Shown here piece by piece: positions 36,843 through 45,281 of a stretch of 64,000 nucleotides of DNA. Within the stretch, counting starts at the first letter, position 1, and every line of letters begins with the position of its first letter. The DNA comes from Sphingomonas yunnanensis (GTDB taxonomy: Bacteria > Pseudomonadota > Alphaproteobacteria > Sphingomonadales > Sphingomonadaceae). Made by a program: the position numbers and the translations under genes. The notes beneath the pieces are model-generated. The model did no database searches. It was not told the DNA's origin and was given only the letters and a program-made list of their open reading frames with translations. The stretch lies in contig NZ_JAIOKB010000001.1 of the NCBI RefSeq assembly GCF_019898765.1, forward strand, positions 1,225,234 through 1,289,233, given 5' to 3'.

Positions 36843-37802
36843 GTGTTACTCCGCACTGTTCTTCGATGGTCGCTGCTTCTGCTGCTAACGGCAGCGAGCG
36901 TCCTGGCCGTTGTCCGCGCAGCTGCTTGGGTACGGGAGCGTGACCCGCACGTTCCCGCCGGACTTCGGATGATAGATACACCGCTCGGCCAAGTAGCAGT
37001 CGACGAACAAGGTCCTCAATCTGGTCGAACCGTCCTGATAGTACCTGGCACCGCCGGCTGGAGCGGCTTCTGGAGGAACGTGACCGCGCATCTGGTCGCA
37101 CGCGGCTACCACGTGGTGGCGCTGGATCTGCCGCCGTTTGGCTACTCGAAGCACGATGCTCGCGCCCGATACGACCGAAGATCACAGGCTGCACGCCTGC
37201 GAGCGGTTCTGGCGGCGACGTCTCCGATGCCAGCTATCGTGGTGGCGCACAGCTTCGGAGCCGGGCCCGCGACCGAACTCGCCCTCGACGATCCAAAGAG
37301 GGTCGCCCGTCTGGTACTTATCGACGGCGCACTCGGCGAGCTTGATCCCACCGGGTCAGGCGGCAACGCATTGGTTTGGCTGCCTTTTATCGCGCAGCCA
37401 CTTGTCGCGGCAACGCTCACCAATCCGCATGCGATTGGCCCGCTGTCCCGGTCGATGCTCGCGCGCGAGGAGGCGGCCGCGGAATGGCGAGAGGCCCTGC
37501 GCGCTCCCATGCGCCGCCCCGGCACCACTGCGGCGTACGCAGCATGGTTGCCCTCTTTGCTGGCAGCCGATGATGGCGCGCCAAGCCGCCGTACCAAAGC
37601 GCTGCTCGGCTTGAAGCCCGCCGTACGGCTAATTTGGGGAGATTCCGACAACGTCACCCCGATCTTGCAGGGGCTCGCGCTGGCGAGGCTGTTGCGCGCG
37701 CCGATCACACGACTGCCGGGCGTGGGGCATGTGCCTCATATCGAAGACCCGACCCACTTCCTACCGGCGCTGGACGCCGCGCTTGAGGAGCCTGCCCAGT
37801 GA
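36843..37802 (+). CDS. Membrane-anchored or exported alpha/beta hydrolase
   Basis: The 319-residue protein starts with a hydrophobic segment (about 5-27, an anchor or signal) followed by a complete alpha/beta hydrolase: strand VLIVPGTAGWSGFWRNVT, nucleophile in VVAHSFGAGPA (Ser near 136), acid in IWGDSDNVTP (Asp near 266) and His in LPGVGHVPHIED (near 295). The substrate is unknown. AGGA stands 9 nt before the GTG at 36843. The stop overlaps the FAD-oxidase start by 4 nt. Confidence 0.82.
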   Translation: MLLRTVLRWSLLLLLTAASVLAVVRAAAWVRERDPHVPAGLRMIDTPLGQVAVDEQGPQSGRTVLIVPGTAGWSGFWRNVTAHLVARGYHVVALDLPPFGYSKHDARARYDRRSQAARLRAVLAATSPMPAIVVAHSFGAGPATELALDDPKRVARLVLIDGALGELDPTGSGGNALVWLPFIAQPLVAATLTNPHAIGPLSRSMLAREEAAAEWREALRAPMRRPGTTAAYAAWLPSLLAADDGAPSRRTKALLGLKPAVRLIWGDSDNVTPILQGLALARLLRAPITRLPGVGHVPHIEDPTHFLPALDAALEEPAQ

Positions 37803-39421
37803 CGCGCAAGCACTTGTTGGTTGGGGCCTCGCTGCTGGCGCTCGTCGCCGCTGGAGCAACCGCCTACGTCGCGCCGCTCGCAGCTGACCCGAGAGGTCCG
37901 AAGGACTGCGCCTCGATCCTGCCTGAGCTGCCAGACGCACACTCGCGGGCAGCTGACGCGCCCGAACCGAACTGGGCTCAGCGTGGAGGGCACGTCAACG
38001 ATGCGAGCTGCCTCAGCCGGACATCCGTGGCGGGCGTTGTGCGGGTACGAACCGACGCTGATGTCGAGACTGCGCTACGATACGCCAGCGCACATGGGCT
38101 GACCGTGTCGGCCGCGGGCGTGAAGCACTCGATGGGCGGCCAAGCGTTCAAGCGTGGCGGCGTCGTTCTCGACATGCGAAGCATGGATGCGATCCGGCTC
38201 GATCCGAAGGCTCGCACTGTCGAGGTGGGCGCGGGCGCTACGTGGCACCAGATCCAGATGGCCCTTCACCCTCGTTTCGCGGTGAAAGCCATGCAGTCGA
38301 CCGACATCTTTTCGGTAGGCGGCTCTATCAGCGTCAATGCACATGGGATGGATCACCAGGCTGGCGCGGTCATGGGTTCTCTCAGGAGCCTCCGGCTCAT
38401 GCTCGCGGACGGCAAGATCGTGACCGCCTCGCGGAACGAGAATGCTAACCTTTTTCGGCACGTGGTCGGCGGCTATGGTTTGTTCGGCGTGATCCTCTCG
38501 GCAACTCTCGATGTGGTGCCTAACGACGTCTATCGCTCCGGGCGCGAGATCATCGACTACCAAGCCTTTCCGGCGACCTTCGAGCGGATCACAGCCGACC
38601 CGAGCATCGGCCTCAGCTACGTTCATCTCTCCACCTCACCTGACAGCCTGCTGCGGGAGGCGCTCGTCTACACGTATGCGAAACATGCTGAGGACCAGGG
38701 GCTAAGCCGCGCGGCACTCGGCGAGGTCGCCTCGACCAAGATCCGCCGCCTCACCGTCAACCTCGCCAAGCGGAACGACACGTTCAAGCGCGTGAAATGG
38801 TGGAGCGAGAAGCACCTGGAGCATCGCTTCGAGAGCTGCACCATCACCCGCAGCCAGGCCCAGGGATCCGGCGAGGCCTGCCTGGTCGCGCGCAACGATC
38901 CGATGCACGACTCCGTCGCCTACCTGTTCAACGACCTGCCGGCCGAAACCGACATCCTCCACGAGTATTTCGTACCTCGCGGGCGCATCACTTCCTTCAT
39001 CGACGGCATGCGCGAGATCTTCCAGCGCGAAGGAGCAAATCTCGTCAACGCGTCCATCCGGGCGGTGGGCCGCGAGGACAACGCACTCAGCTATGCACCC
39101 GCACCTGCCTTCTCCGTCGTACTCTACCTCAACCAGCCAACGACACCTAAGGGCACCGAGGCGATGCGGCAGCTCACGAGCGACCTGATCGATCTTACGG
39201 CCCGACAGGGCGGACGCTTCTTCCTGCCATACCAGCTCCACTACAGTCCCGAGCAGCTCGCGCGCTCCTATCCGGAGATCGGCAGCTTCTTCGCAGCCAA
39301 GCGCCAGTGGGATCCGCAGGAGCTCCTCAGCAACACCTGGTATGCACGCTATGCCCCGGCTTTCGCGAAGCAGCCCCCCGCAATCCGGCCCTCGACTACT
39401 GCCCAAGCTCCGTTAGCGTAG
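37799..39421 (+). CDS. Exported FAD-linked oxidase (PCMH type, sugar-lactone-oxidase-like)
   Basis: The 540-residue protein has a signal or anchor (LLVGASLLALVAAGATAYVA) and a PCMH-type FAD-binding domain (about 75-245: GVVRVRTDADVETALRYASA, then GHHS-like VKHSMGGQAF, GAGATWHQIQMAL, SVGGSISVNAHGMDH). The C-terminal half fits the aldonolactone/sugar-alcohol oxidase group (YFVPRGRITSFIDGM, FFLPYQLHYSPEQL). It likely oxidises a sugar-like hydroxyl outside the cytosol. GTG 37799 overlaps the hydrolase stop; the 3' end runs 73 nt into the small minus-strand gene. Confidence 0.82.
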   Translation: MTRKHLLVGASLLALVAAGATAYVAPLAADPRGPKDCASILPELPDAHSRAADAPEPNWAQRGGHVNDASCLSRTSVAGVVRVRTDADVETALRYASAHGLTVSAAGVKHSMGGQAFKRGGVVLDMRSMDAIRLDPKARTVEVGAGATWHQIQMALHPRFAVKAMQSTDIFSVGGSISVNAHGMDHQAGAVMGSLRSLRLMLADGKIVTASRNENANLFRHVVGGYGLFGVILSATLDVVPNDVYRSGREIIDYQAFPATFERITADPSIGLSYVHLSTSPDSLLREALVYTYAKHAEDQGLSRAALGEVASTKIRRLTVNLAKRNDTFKRVKWWSEKHLEHRFESCTITRSQAQGSGEACLVARNDPMHDSVAYLFNDLPAETDILHEYFVPRGRITSFIDGMREIFQREGANLVNASIRAVGREDNALSYAPAPAFSVVLYLNQPTTPKGTEAMRQLTSDLIDLTARQGGRFFLPYQLHYSPEQLARSYPEIGSFFAAKRQWDPQELLSNTWYARYAPAFAKQPPAIRPSTTAQAPLA

Positions 39422-39648
39422 AGGCGCCGGACAAATCCAGGATCGCGGGCGCGCGCCAGCGTTGCGCCGCGGCGCACCTCCACGACCTGACCACCAGCGG
39501 CGGCGATGGCACGCACCGCCATGCTGGCATCACCGACGACCGCGACCTGCCGGCCCGCCGGACCTATGAACGGCATCGCGAGCATGACAAAGCTCCAGAG
39601 CAGCAGGACCAGCGCCACGCGAACGGCGGCCCTAGTAGTCGTAGACAT
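39349..39648 (-). CDS. Small membrane-anchored hypothetical protein
   Basis: A 99-residue protein: one membrane helix (about 8-28, VRVALVLLLWSFVMLAMPF) and a small domain with a Rossmann-like start (GRQVAVVGDASMAVRAIAAA, GQVVEVRRGA, NGAWAVVEGRIAGGC). The family is unknown to me. Its start lies within the last codons of the preceding gene (17-nt overlap), and its 3' end overlaps the FAD-oxidase gene tail to tail by 73 nt. Confidence 0.6.
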   Translation of the reverse strand: MSTTTRAAVRVALVLLLWSFVMLAMPFIGPAGRQVAVVGDASMAVRAIAAAGGQVVEVRRGATLARARDPGFVRRLYANGAWAVVEGRIAGGCFAKAGA

Positions 39649-40699
39649 GCTCGAGAGCCGCTCCGTGCGCTCGCGCGGCTGCTACCATCGGCAGGAGCTC
39701 AGGCACCTTCACCGCGACGCCATAGCGCGACCAGCCTGACCGCTCCGCCAGCCTCATCGTCATGAGGGTGGTGCCCTGCCACCGTGCGCCATCGGGCGCC
39801 AGCAGGGTCACGAACACGTCGTCGTTCCCCGCGATCTCGACCAGCTGCAAGCGCGCGGACGCCATCTTCGCGACAAGATCGGTGAACTGCGCGTACCGCG
39901 GAGTGTCGACCACGGTCAGTCCGCCCCCGGCGGAGCGCACGACGCGCAAACGCGGATCGATGACGACGATCTCGTCAGGCGTCGAGCGGGCCACGAAGCG
40001 CATGCGAACCTGGTCGGGCTGCATCGCCGCCGCGCCGGCAGCGCCGATCAGCTTCGCATAGATCCCCTTCATGCCATATTCGGCAGTCGTTGCGAAACGG
40101 CGTTCGAGGTGACGGATGCCGCGATCCCTCGTTCGCCACTCACCGCGTAACGCCTCGTTGAACGGGAAGCGGTACCAGGGCGTCTCATGCATGAAGGTGG
40201 CGTAGCGCTGCTGCACGGTGGCAGCGTAGCGGTCGTCCGCGCTTCGCCAACCACCTATCCACTCCGACAGCCGGCCTATCGTTCGCTCATAGGCCGCTTT
40301 GATCGCCATCTCGGCGGTGAAGCTCACACCGATGGTGTAGATCATGACCTTCGCGTCCGATGCCCCGGATCGGCCCCTGCTCACTCGATTGATGGCGCAG
40401 AAGCTGCGCCAGAAGCCGGTTATGTCGCCACCGTACGGGTAAGCGCTCGGCGGTCGTCCGGCGGAAAGATGACGGCCGAGGCTCTCAGCTGAGTAGACGA
40501 TGTGCCACTCGGGATAGGTCAGCCAGGTTCTGGTTTCAGGCCTTCCTTCGCCGATCGGCAGTAGTCGACGGTAAGCCGCGTCGGGTGAATACCCGTCAAC
40601 AGGCGAACGACACCCGAGCTCGATACCGGCCATAGGAACGAGCACCCCGGCAACAAGCAGCGCCCCCGCCGCGATGAGAAGCCGCCAACGCCGCTTCAC
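39632..40699 (-). CDS. Hypothetical membrane-anchored protein
   Basis: A 355-residue protein with one N-terminal membrane helix (WRLLIAAGALLVAGVLVPMA) and a large exported domain (WLTYPEWHIVYSAESLGRHL, YATFMHETPWYRFPFNEALR, EYGMKGIYAKLIGAAG). I do not recognise a characterised family. It overlaps its neighbours on both sides (ATGA upstream, 17 nt downstream), so it is the middle gene of a compact unit of three. Confidence 0.7.
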   Translation of the reverse strand: MKRRWRLLIAAGALLVAGVLVPMAGIELGCRSPVDGYSPDAAYRRLLPIGEGRPETRTWLTYPEWHIVYSAESLGRHLSAGRPPSAYPYGGDITGFWRSFCAINRVSRGRSGASDAKVMIYTIGVSFTAEMAIKAAYERTIGRLSEWIGGWRSADDRYAATVQQRYATFMHETPWYRFPFNEALRGEWRTRDRGIRHLERRFATTAEYGMKGIYAKLIGAAGAAAMQPDQVRMRFVARSTPDEIVVIDPRLRVVRSAGGGLTVVDTPRYAQFTDLVAKMASARLQLVEIAGNDDVFVTLLAPDGARWQGTTLMTMRLAERSGWSRYGVAVKVPELLPMVAAARAHGAALEHVYDY

Positions 40700-41121
40700 G
40701 CCTCGGCACCAGCCAGCCCAGGCGATCGCGCCAGGCGATATCCCACCCAGATCGCGGCTCCGCCGATGATGAGGTGAGGCAGATTGGCGAAGACATGCGC
40801 GTAAAGCGACTGGCGGATCGGTCCATAGAGGAAGATGCCACCGTCCAGATAGCCGCTACCGAGGAACAATCCCATGACGCCATCGGCGAAGTAGAGCGGG
40901 CCGAACAGCTTGAAGTAGCTTCGTGCAGCGCCGTACGACCACCATGCAGCGACGCCGGCCCAGAGCCCGGAGAAGAAGTGAAGGCTGTCATCATACAGGT
41001 CGAGCTTGAACAATCCAAACAGGTTGCCATCCGCATCATGGAAGCCTGGCACGTAGCCGATCGCGACCACGAGCATGAAGCCGAAGCAGTAAGCGAACCC
41101 CCACCATCTGACCCGGTTCAT
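40696..41121 (-). CDS. Hypothetical four-helix membrane protein
   Basis: A 141-residue polytopic protein (about four helices: WWGFAYCFGFMLVVAIGYVP, LHFFSGLWAGVAAWWSYGAA, FADGVMGLFLGSGYLDGGIF, LPHLIIGGAAIWVGYRLA). No catalytic motif is clear; the Asp/His-containing second helix (YDDSLHFFSG) stands out. ATG 41121 is preferred to ATG 41127 because AGAGGG is at a proper distance only from the former. It starts a three-gene unit of unknown proteins that is convergent with the hydrolase/oxidase pair. Confidence 0.7.
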   Translation of the reverse strand: MNRVRWWGFAYCFGFMLVVAIGYVPGFHDADGNLFGLFKLDLYDDSLHFFSGLWAGVAAWWSYGAARSYFKLFGPLYFADGVMGLFLGSGYLDGGIFLYGPIRQSLYAHVFANLPHLIIGGAAIWVGYRLARSPGLAGAEA

Positions 41122-41263
41122 GACCATCCCTCTTGCCTTCGCCCGCTTGTCACGATTCCGGTTAGGAAAGGATGAGCATGCACGAACGCCGCCGGGTCAA
41201 ATGCCGCCTTCAAAAGCCTTCGATTACTCCCTTGTTGAGCGGGCGCGATGATGGGAGGCAGCG

Positions 41264-41430
41264 TCACAATCGCGAAGGTGCCTCTGCTCACACGTGGCAA
41301 GGACCCAATGCCGGTCACTCAGGGCCACCTGGCGCCCTCCCAACTCCGGTCGCTTGTTCATCTCGCCAGTCGGGCCTCCCGGACGTTCGCGCCGCTGTCC
41401 GGCTGGCCCGATTGGCAGGAAAGCTGCTGG
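41264..41430 (-). repeat. Dispersed intergenic repeat, copy 6 (best inner stem)
   Basis: GACCC at 41302 and TTCAT at 41357 are 55 nt apart. Both hairpins are clean here: GACC-7 nt-GGTC (41302-41316) and AGGGC-8 nt-GCCCT (41321-41338). The downstream extension (CGCTGTCCGGCTGGCCC, GATTGGCAGGAAAGCTGC) continues to about 41430. It occupies most of the 400-base gap between two minus-strand genes and lies about 95 nt after the stop of the lipoprotein gene. Confidence 0.75.
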
Positions 41431-41522
41431 TCCGCTATCGAGCGAGAAGCCTGTCATATCTTCGTAGGCGAGGCTGGCAGATACACCCATAAAAGCCTCT
41501 CGCAAAGAGCAGGCTCGCCAAC

Positions 41523-41996
41523 TTACCCTATAGCGAAGTACCCTGCGAGCTTCGCTCGAGGGGCAACGATCAGAATAGCGTCGTCACCGCGTAGCACTTT
41601 GTAGAAATTTCCAGGCCGAGTTAACGCTCCACCCATGTCCCCCGGCGGAATCTCGCGATCTCCTCTTTCGCCGCAGCCGTTGAAGGCGAGCTCGTAACCG
41701 TGAATGCCAGGGACCTCACGAACGGGAGTCATACGCCATCCTCCACTTGGAGGCGTACGTTCGAAGCCGTTTTCGGTTCTCTTAGCCGTTTCCAGGCGAG
41801 TCATCGATGCATTTGTAAGCTCTACTACCAAGGCAATGCATTCATCTAGTCCAGAGCCGCCTGCTGTAAAAAGCGTCCGCTTGATCTCCATTCCGGCGGG
41901 GATTTGATCACTTGGCCATGTTGGCCCGGAGCAACCGCTTATAATTATCGTGGCTGCTGCTACGATAGAGATTCGGCATCCGCGTGGAGCGGTCAT
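41523..41996 (-). CDS. Hypothetical lipoprotein
   Basis: A 157-residue protein with a lipoprotein signal (ISIVAAATIIISGCSGP). The mature part has Cys pairs (LDECIALVVE, AFNGCGERGD) and strand-rich segments (GYELAFNG, DDAILIVAPRAKLAGYFAIG). No family is recognised. CGGAG stands about 11 nt before the ATG at 41996. Local base composition is less GC-rich than its neighbours, which may point to acquisition. Confidence 0.6.
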   Translation of the reverse strand: MTAPRGCRISIVAAATIIISGCSGPTWPSDQIPAGMEIKRTLFTAGGSGLDECIALVVELTNASMTRLETAKRTENGFERTPPSGGWRMTPVREVPGIHGYELAFNGCGERGDREIPPGDMGGALTRPGNFYKVLRGDDAILIVAPRAKLAGYFAIG

Positions 41997-42227
41997 GGGA
42001 TCTGAGCTCCGAACGCGTGCTGAAGGAAACCTGCCATGTACGATTTGGGTGTAGCAAGTCTGCTCACAAATGGCATCGCCCAATCTGCCTTAGCTTCGGC
42101 AAACGGACGGGCCAAGATCTGAGAAGGCTCGTCTTGCGGCTCACATCGATCCGCAGCGGCCGCTTGCGCAGGTAGATGAACGAACATCGGCTTTCGGTCG
42201 AGCGACGAACCAACCAAATGGCTAATT

Positions 42228-42330
42228 TTGGGCGCTTGCCGCCCTCTGCCCTCTCGTCCCGAGGACCCATTATCGGTCACTCAGCGTCAACTACCCGGCT
42301 TCCAGTTCCCGCCATTCGTTCAGCCGGCTT
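42228..42330 (-). repeat. Dispersed intergenic repeat, copy 7
   Basis: GACCC at 42264 and TTCAG at 42319 are 55 nt apart; the hairpin arms GACC and GGTC are intact with loop CATTATC. The upstream block (GGGCGCTTGCCGCCCTCTGC, CCTCTCGTCCCGAG) is the clearest example of the extension. It lies about 95 nt past the stop of the winged-helix gene at 42427. Confidence 0.68.
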
Positions 42331-42426
42331 GCAACAGTCGTGCTTCGGCGTGAGTGGCCACCCTCTGGCACTGATTCAACAAGGGAAGCGGACGCCGATT
42401 CTTCCGGCCAATCGATCGCTGCTCGA

Positions 42427-42873
42427 TCACTTGCCAGATCCGAGCGCGCGCCGTACCTCTGGAACGACCGTGTAGACCGCCTGCCGCTTAGCGCCGCGGT
42501 TTCGATGATCGACACGGTACCCCTGATAGTGCCGCGTGACGAGGCCGGCGCGGACGAGCTCTGACACGGCGCGACTGACGTTGGTACGGCCTGACCGACG
42601 GAGACGTTCGCCCACTTTCTCGTCCACGAGGCGTTGCGCAAGCTCCGGTCCGGCCGGGAGAACCCGCTCGGCCTCAAGCTCGCGACGCACCATCTGGGAG
42701 AGAGCGAGCCGCCGAGGATCGCGCTGCGCGACTGGCAACAAGGCGTCGCGAAGCCAGTCGCAGATCGGGATGATCGTATCGCCTTCGCGGATGTGCGGTC
42801 CCGCCGAGCCGCTGCGCGCGCCCGCCTGAGCGATAGGTTCAGAACCATGAAGCTGTAGCGCGGCCGCTCGCAA
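42427..42873 (-). CDS. Putative winged-helix DNA-binding protein
   Basis: About 148 residues in an open frame without an ATG. The C-terminal part looks like a MarR/GntR-type winged helix (RLRRSGRTNVSRAVSELVRA, then GLVTRHYQGYRVDHRNRGAK as wing). The likely N-terminal region begins HIREGDTIIPICDWLRDALL. The only far-upstream start is TTG 42873, with no convincing ribosome-binding site, so the gene may start at a rarer codon or be 5'-truncated. The overlapping frame from 42983 has shadow composition. Confidence 0.5.
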   Translation of the reverse strand: MRAAALQLHGSEPIAQAGARSGSAGPHIREGDTIIPICDWLRDALLPVAQRDPRRLALSQMVRRELEAERVLPAGPELAQRLVDEKVGERLRRSGRTNVSRAVSELVRAGLVTRHYQGYRVDHRNRGAKRQAVYTVVPEVRRALGSGK

Positions 42874-43235
42874 GACTCGGTCAATCGCTCGAGGATTGCG
42901 GGTAGGTCAAGTAGTGGGCGGGAGGCGCTACCCTTGGCTTGCTCGTCGCACCGCTCGGACGGGAACAGCTCGTGCTGGAACATGGAACTTTACAAGAACA
43001 GTCGGACTCGCGAGTGAATCCCCTTCTTCGATCCGACGCCGTTTGAGCACTCGTGGCGCTTTGCCGACCGGCAAAATGCCACGGCTGCCTCCTCCGTGTT
43101 CATGTGAGGCGTGATACTGGAATAGGAGTTCACGCTCGCGCCCTGAGATACTTTGGTCGCTCCCTGCACTCTCGCCTTCATGCCTGAGACCTGGAAGGGC
43201 GGCCGGACAGTCAGGCGCTATCGCGCAGGTGCATC
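42874..43235. other. Region without a recognised gene
   Basis: About 360 bases between the winged-helix gene and the S9 peptidase 3' end. Short open frames exist on the minus strand (for example 42990-43181) but show no family features. No repeat copy was found here. Confidence 0.4.
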
Positions 43236-45227
43236 TTAACGTGTCAGATCGGCAGCCCCTGCAAGTAAAGTTGTCTGCCAGAACAACATTGACGCGTTGA
43301 AGTAATAGTCGCTGTTCTCCTTCTTGCGAAAGCCGTGTCCTTCGTTCTGCGCGATCAGGTGCCAGGCCGTGCCGCCGCGGCCGCGCACCGCCGCGATCAT
43401 CTGATCGGCCTCCGACTTCGGTACGCGCGGGTCGTTGCCGCCGGTGGCCACCAGCAGCGGCATGGTGATCTTGTCGACGCTGGTGAGCGGCGAGATCGCG
43501 GTAAGCTTGGCGCGCTGGCGCGGGTCGCGCTCGTCGCCATATTCGACGCGGCGCAGGTCGCGGCGATAGCTTTGCGTATTCTCGAGGAAGGTGACGAAGT
43601 TTGAAATCGCGACGTAGCAGTTCGCGCCCTTGAACCGCGCCGCGTAGCGGATCGCGCTGGCGTAGCACATATAGCCGCCGTACGAAACGCCGGTCACCGC
43701 GAAGCGCGCCGGGTCCAGCGCCGGGTCACGCTCGAGCGCGTCGAGGAAGGCGCCGACATCGCGCACCGAATTCTCGCGCAGGTCCGGGCCGTTGTCGAGA
43801 TTGACGAAGCGCTTGCCGAAGCCCGTCGAGCCGCGCACGTTGGGGTAGAACAGCGCCACGCCGAGCTCGTTGAGCAGGTAATTGTCGGCGCCCAGGAAGT
43901 CGGGCCGAGTCTGGCCCTCGGGGCCGCCGTGAATGTCCACCACCAGCGGCCGCTTGCCCGGGAACCGACGTGCGTCGGGCCGGTAAAGGAATCCCGACAC
44001 GGTCTGGCCGTCAAAGCTCTTAACTTCGACCAGCTGCGGCGCCGCGTTGTTGGCTGGATCAAGCCCGCCCGCCTCGCTGTCGGTCCAGCGTGTAACGGCC
44101 AGCGTTTTCGCATCCACCGCGAAGGCGTCGCCGGGCACGCGCGCCGACCCGATGCTCAGCCCGATCACGCCCCAGGGGGAGATCTCTAGCGCCGGGCCAA
44201 TGCTGTACGGGATGACGCCCTCGGGCAGGTCGGTCACCGGCCGCACCGTCCCGCCGGCGACGTCGAGCATGCGCAGCCGACTAATTCCCGCCTCGTTGAC
44301 GGCGTAGGCGATCGTCGCGCCATCGGGTGACAGCGCATAGTCACTCACGTCCCAGCGCGGCTCGCGCGACACCGCTGTGAAGCGGCCGCGCGCGTCGAGC
44401 CGGCCGAGCCGCAGGAAGTCGGCACCGCCGGCATCGGACACGACCCAGATGGTGCCGTTCGCGCCGTAGCGCGGATGCTCGTACGACACCTGCGCCTTGA
44501 CGTCGGTAAGCGCGCGGAGGGCGCCCGAGGCGAGGTCGAGCTCGTACAAATCGGCCTTGTTGATCGACTGGCGGTTGAGCACCAGCGCGCGGCCCCCGTC
44601 GCTCGAGAAATCGGCGATGTTCCAGCCGCCGCCGCGTACCTGCGCGACGCGGCGGTCGCTGGCGCGGTCGCGTGGGTCGATGACGTAGAGGTCGCTGTCG
44701 ACGCCGTTGCGCCGCGTCGAGGAATAGCCGACCAGCGCGCCATCGCGACTCCACGCACCGAACCAGTTGCGGCTCTTGCCGTCGGTCAGTAGCTCGAGCC
44801 GGCCGTCGGCGAGGCGGTAGAGCTGGTAGAACTCTCCCCCGCCTACGTCCTTCTGCACAACCAGCGCGTCGGCGCGGCCTGGCGCCAGCGTGGCGGCGAG
44901 AACCGGCTCATCCTCGAAGCTCAGCTGGTGCCGCGACGCGAGCGGCGCGGCGACGCGGTGCACCTGATCGGTGCTACCGAAGCGGGTGCGGATCAGCATC
45001 GAGCGGTCGGCGTCGTTCCAGCCGAGGAACTGCGCGCGGCGCGACTGGAGATAGGGGCGGGTTGCGTCGGCGAGCGCAACCGGGATGGCGGGGACACCGT
45101 CCGCGACGATCGCCGCCGGCTTGGCCAGGGTGGCGGCGGGGATCGCGCCGGGATCGCCCGCCTGCGCGGCGGCTGCGAGCGGGAGGAGGAGCGAGGTGGC
45201 GGATAGGACTGGGCGCAGCGGCCGCAT
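43236..45227 (-). CDS. S9-family serine peptidase (prolyl-oligopeptidase type)
   Basis: The 663-residue protein has a signal peptide (LSATSLLLPLAAAAQA), a seven-bladed propeller (about 60-390; SDLYVIDPRDRASDRRVAQV and similar blades) and a catalytic alpha/beta hydrolase domain with VDIHGGPEGQTRP, nucleophile in GVSYGGYMCY (Ser near 514), acid in TGGNDPRVP (near 596) and His in NEGHGFRKKEN (near 632). It should cleave oligopeptides in the periplasm. GGAG precedes the ATG. It lies 54 nt after a TonB receptor gene, suggesting an import-and-degrade pair. Confidence 0.9.
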   Translation of the reverse strand: MRPLRPVLSATSLLLPLAAAAQAGDPGAIPAATLAKPAAIVADGVPAIPVALADATRPYLQSRRAQFLGWNDADRSMLIRTRFGSTDQVHRVAAPLASRHQLSFEDEPVLAATLAPGRADALVVQKDVGGGEFYQLYRLADGRLELLTDGKSRNWFGAWSRDGALVGYSSTRRNGVDSDLYVIDPRDRASDRRVAQVRGGGWNIADFSSDGGRALVLNRQSINKADLYELDLASGALRALTDVKAQVSYEHPRYGANGTIWVVSDAGGADFLRLGRLDARGRFTAVSREPRWDVSDYALSPDGATIAYAVNEAGISRLRMLDVAGGTVRPVTDLPEGVIPYSIGPALEISPWGVIGLSIGSARVPGDAFAVDAKTLAVTRWTDSEAGGLDPANNAAPQLVEVKSFDGQTVSGFLYRPDARRFPGKRPLVVDIHGGPEGQTRPDFLGADNYLLNELGVALFYPNVRGSTGFGKRFVNLDNGPDLRENSVRDVGAFLDALERDPALDPARFAVTGVSYGGYMCYASAIRYAARFKGANCYVAISNFVTFLENTQSYRRDLRRVEYGDERDPRQRAKLTAISPLTSVDKITMPLLVATGGNDPRVPKSEADQMIAAVRGRGGTAWHLIAQNEGHGFRKKENSDYYFNASMLFWQTTLLAGAADLTR

Positions 45228-45281
45228 GGCAGGTCTCCAGGAAGAGGACCGTCGCCGCCGAGCACGGCGACGGTTAGGGGA

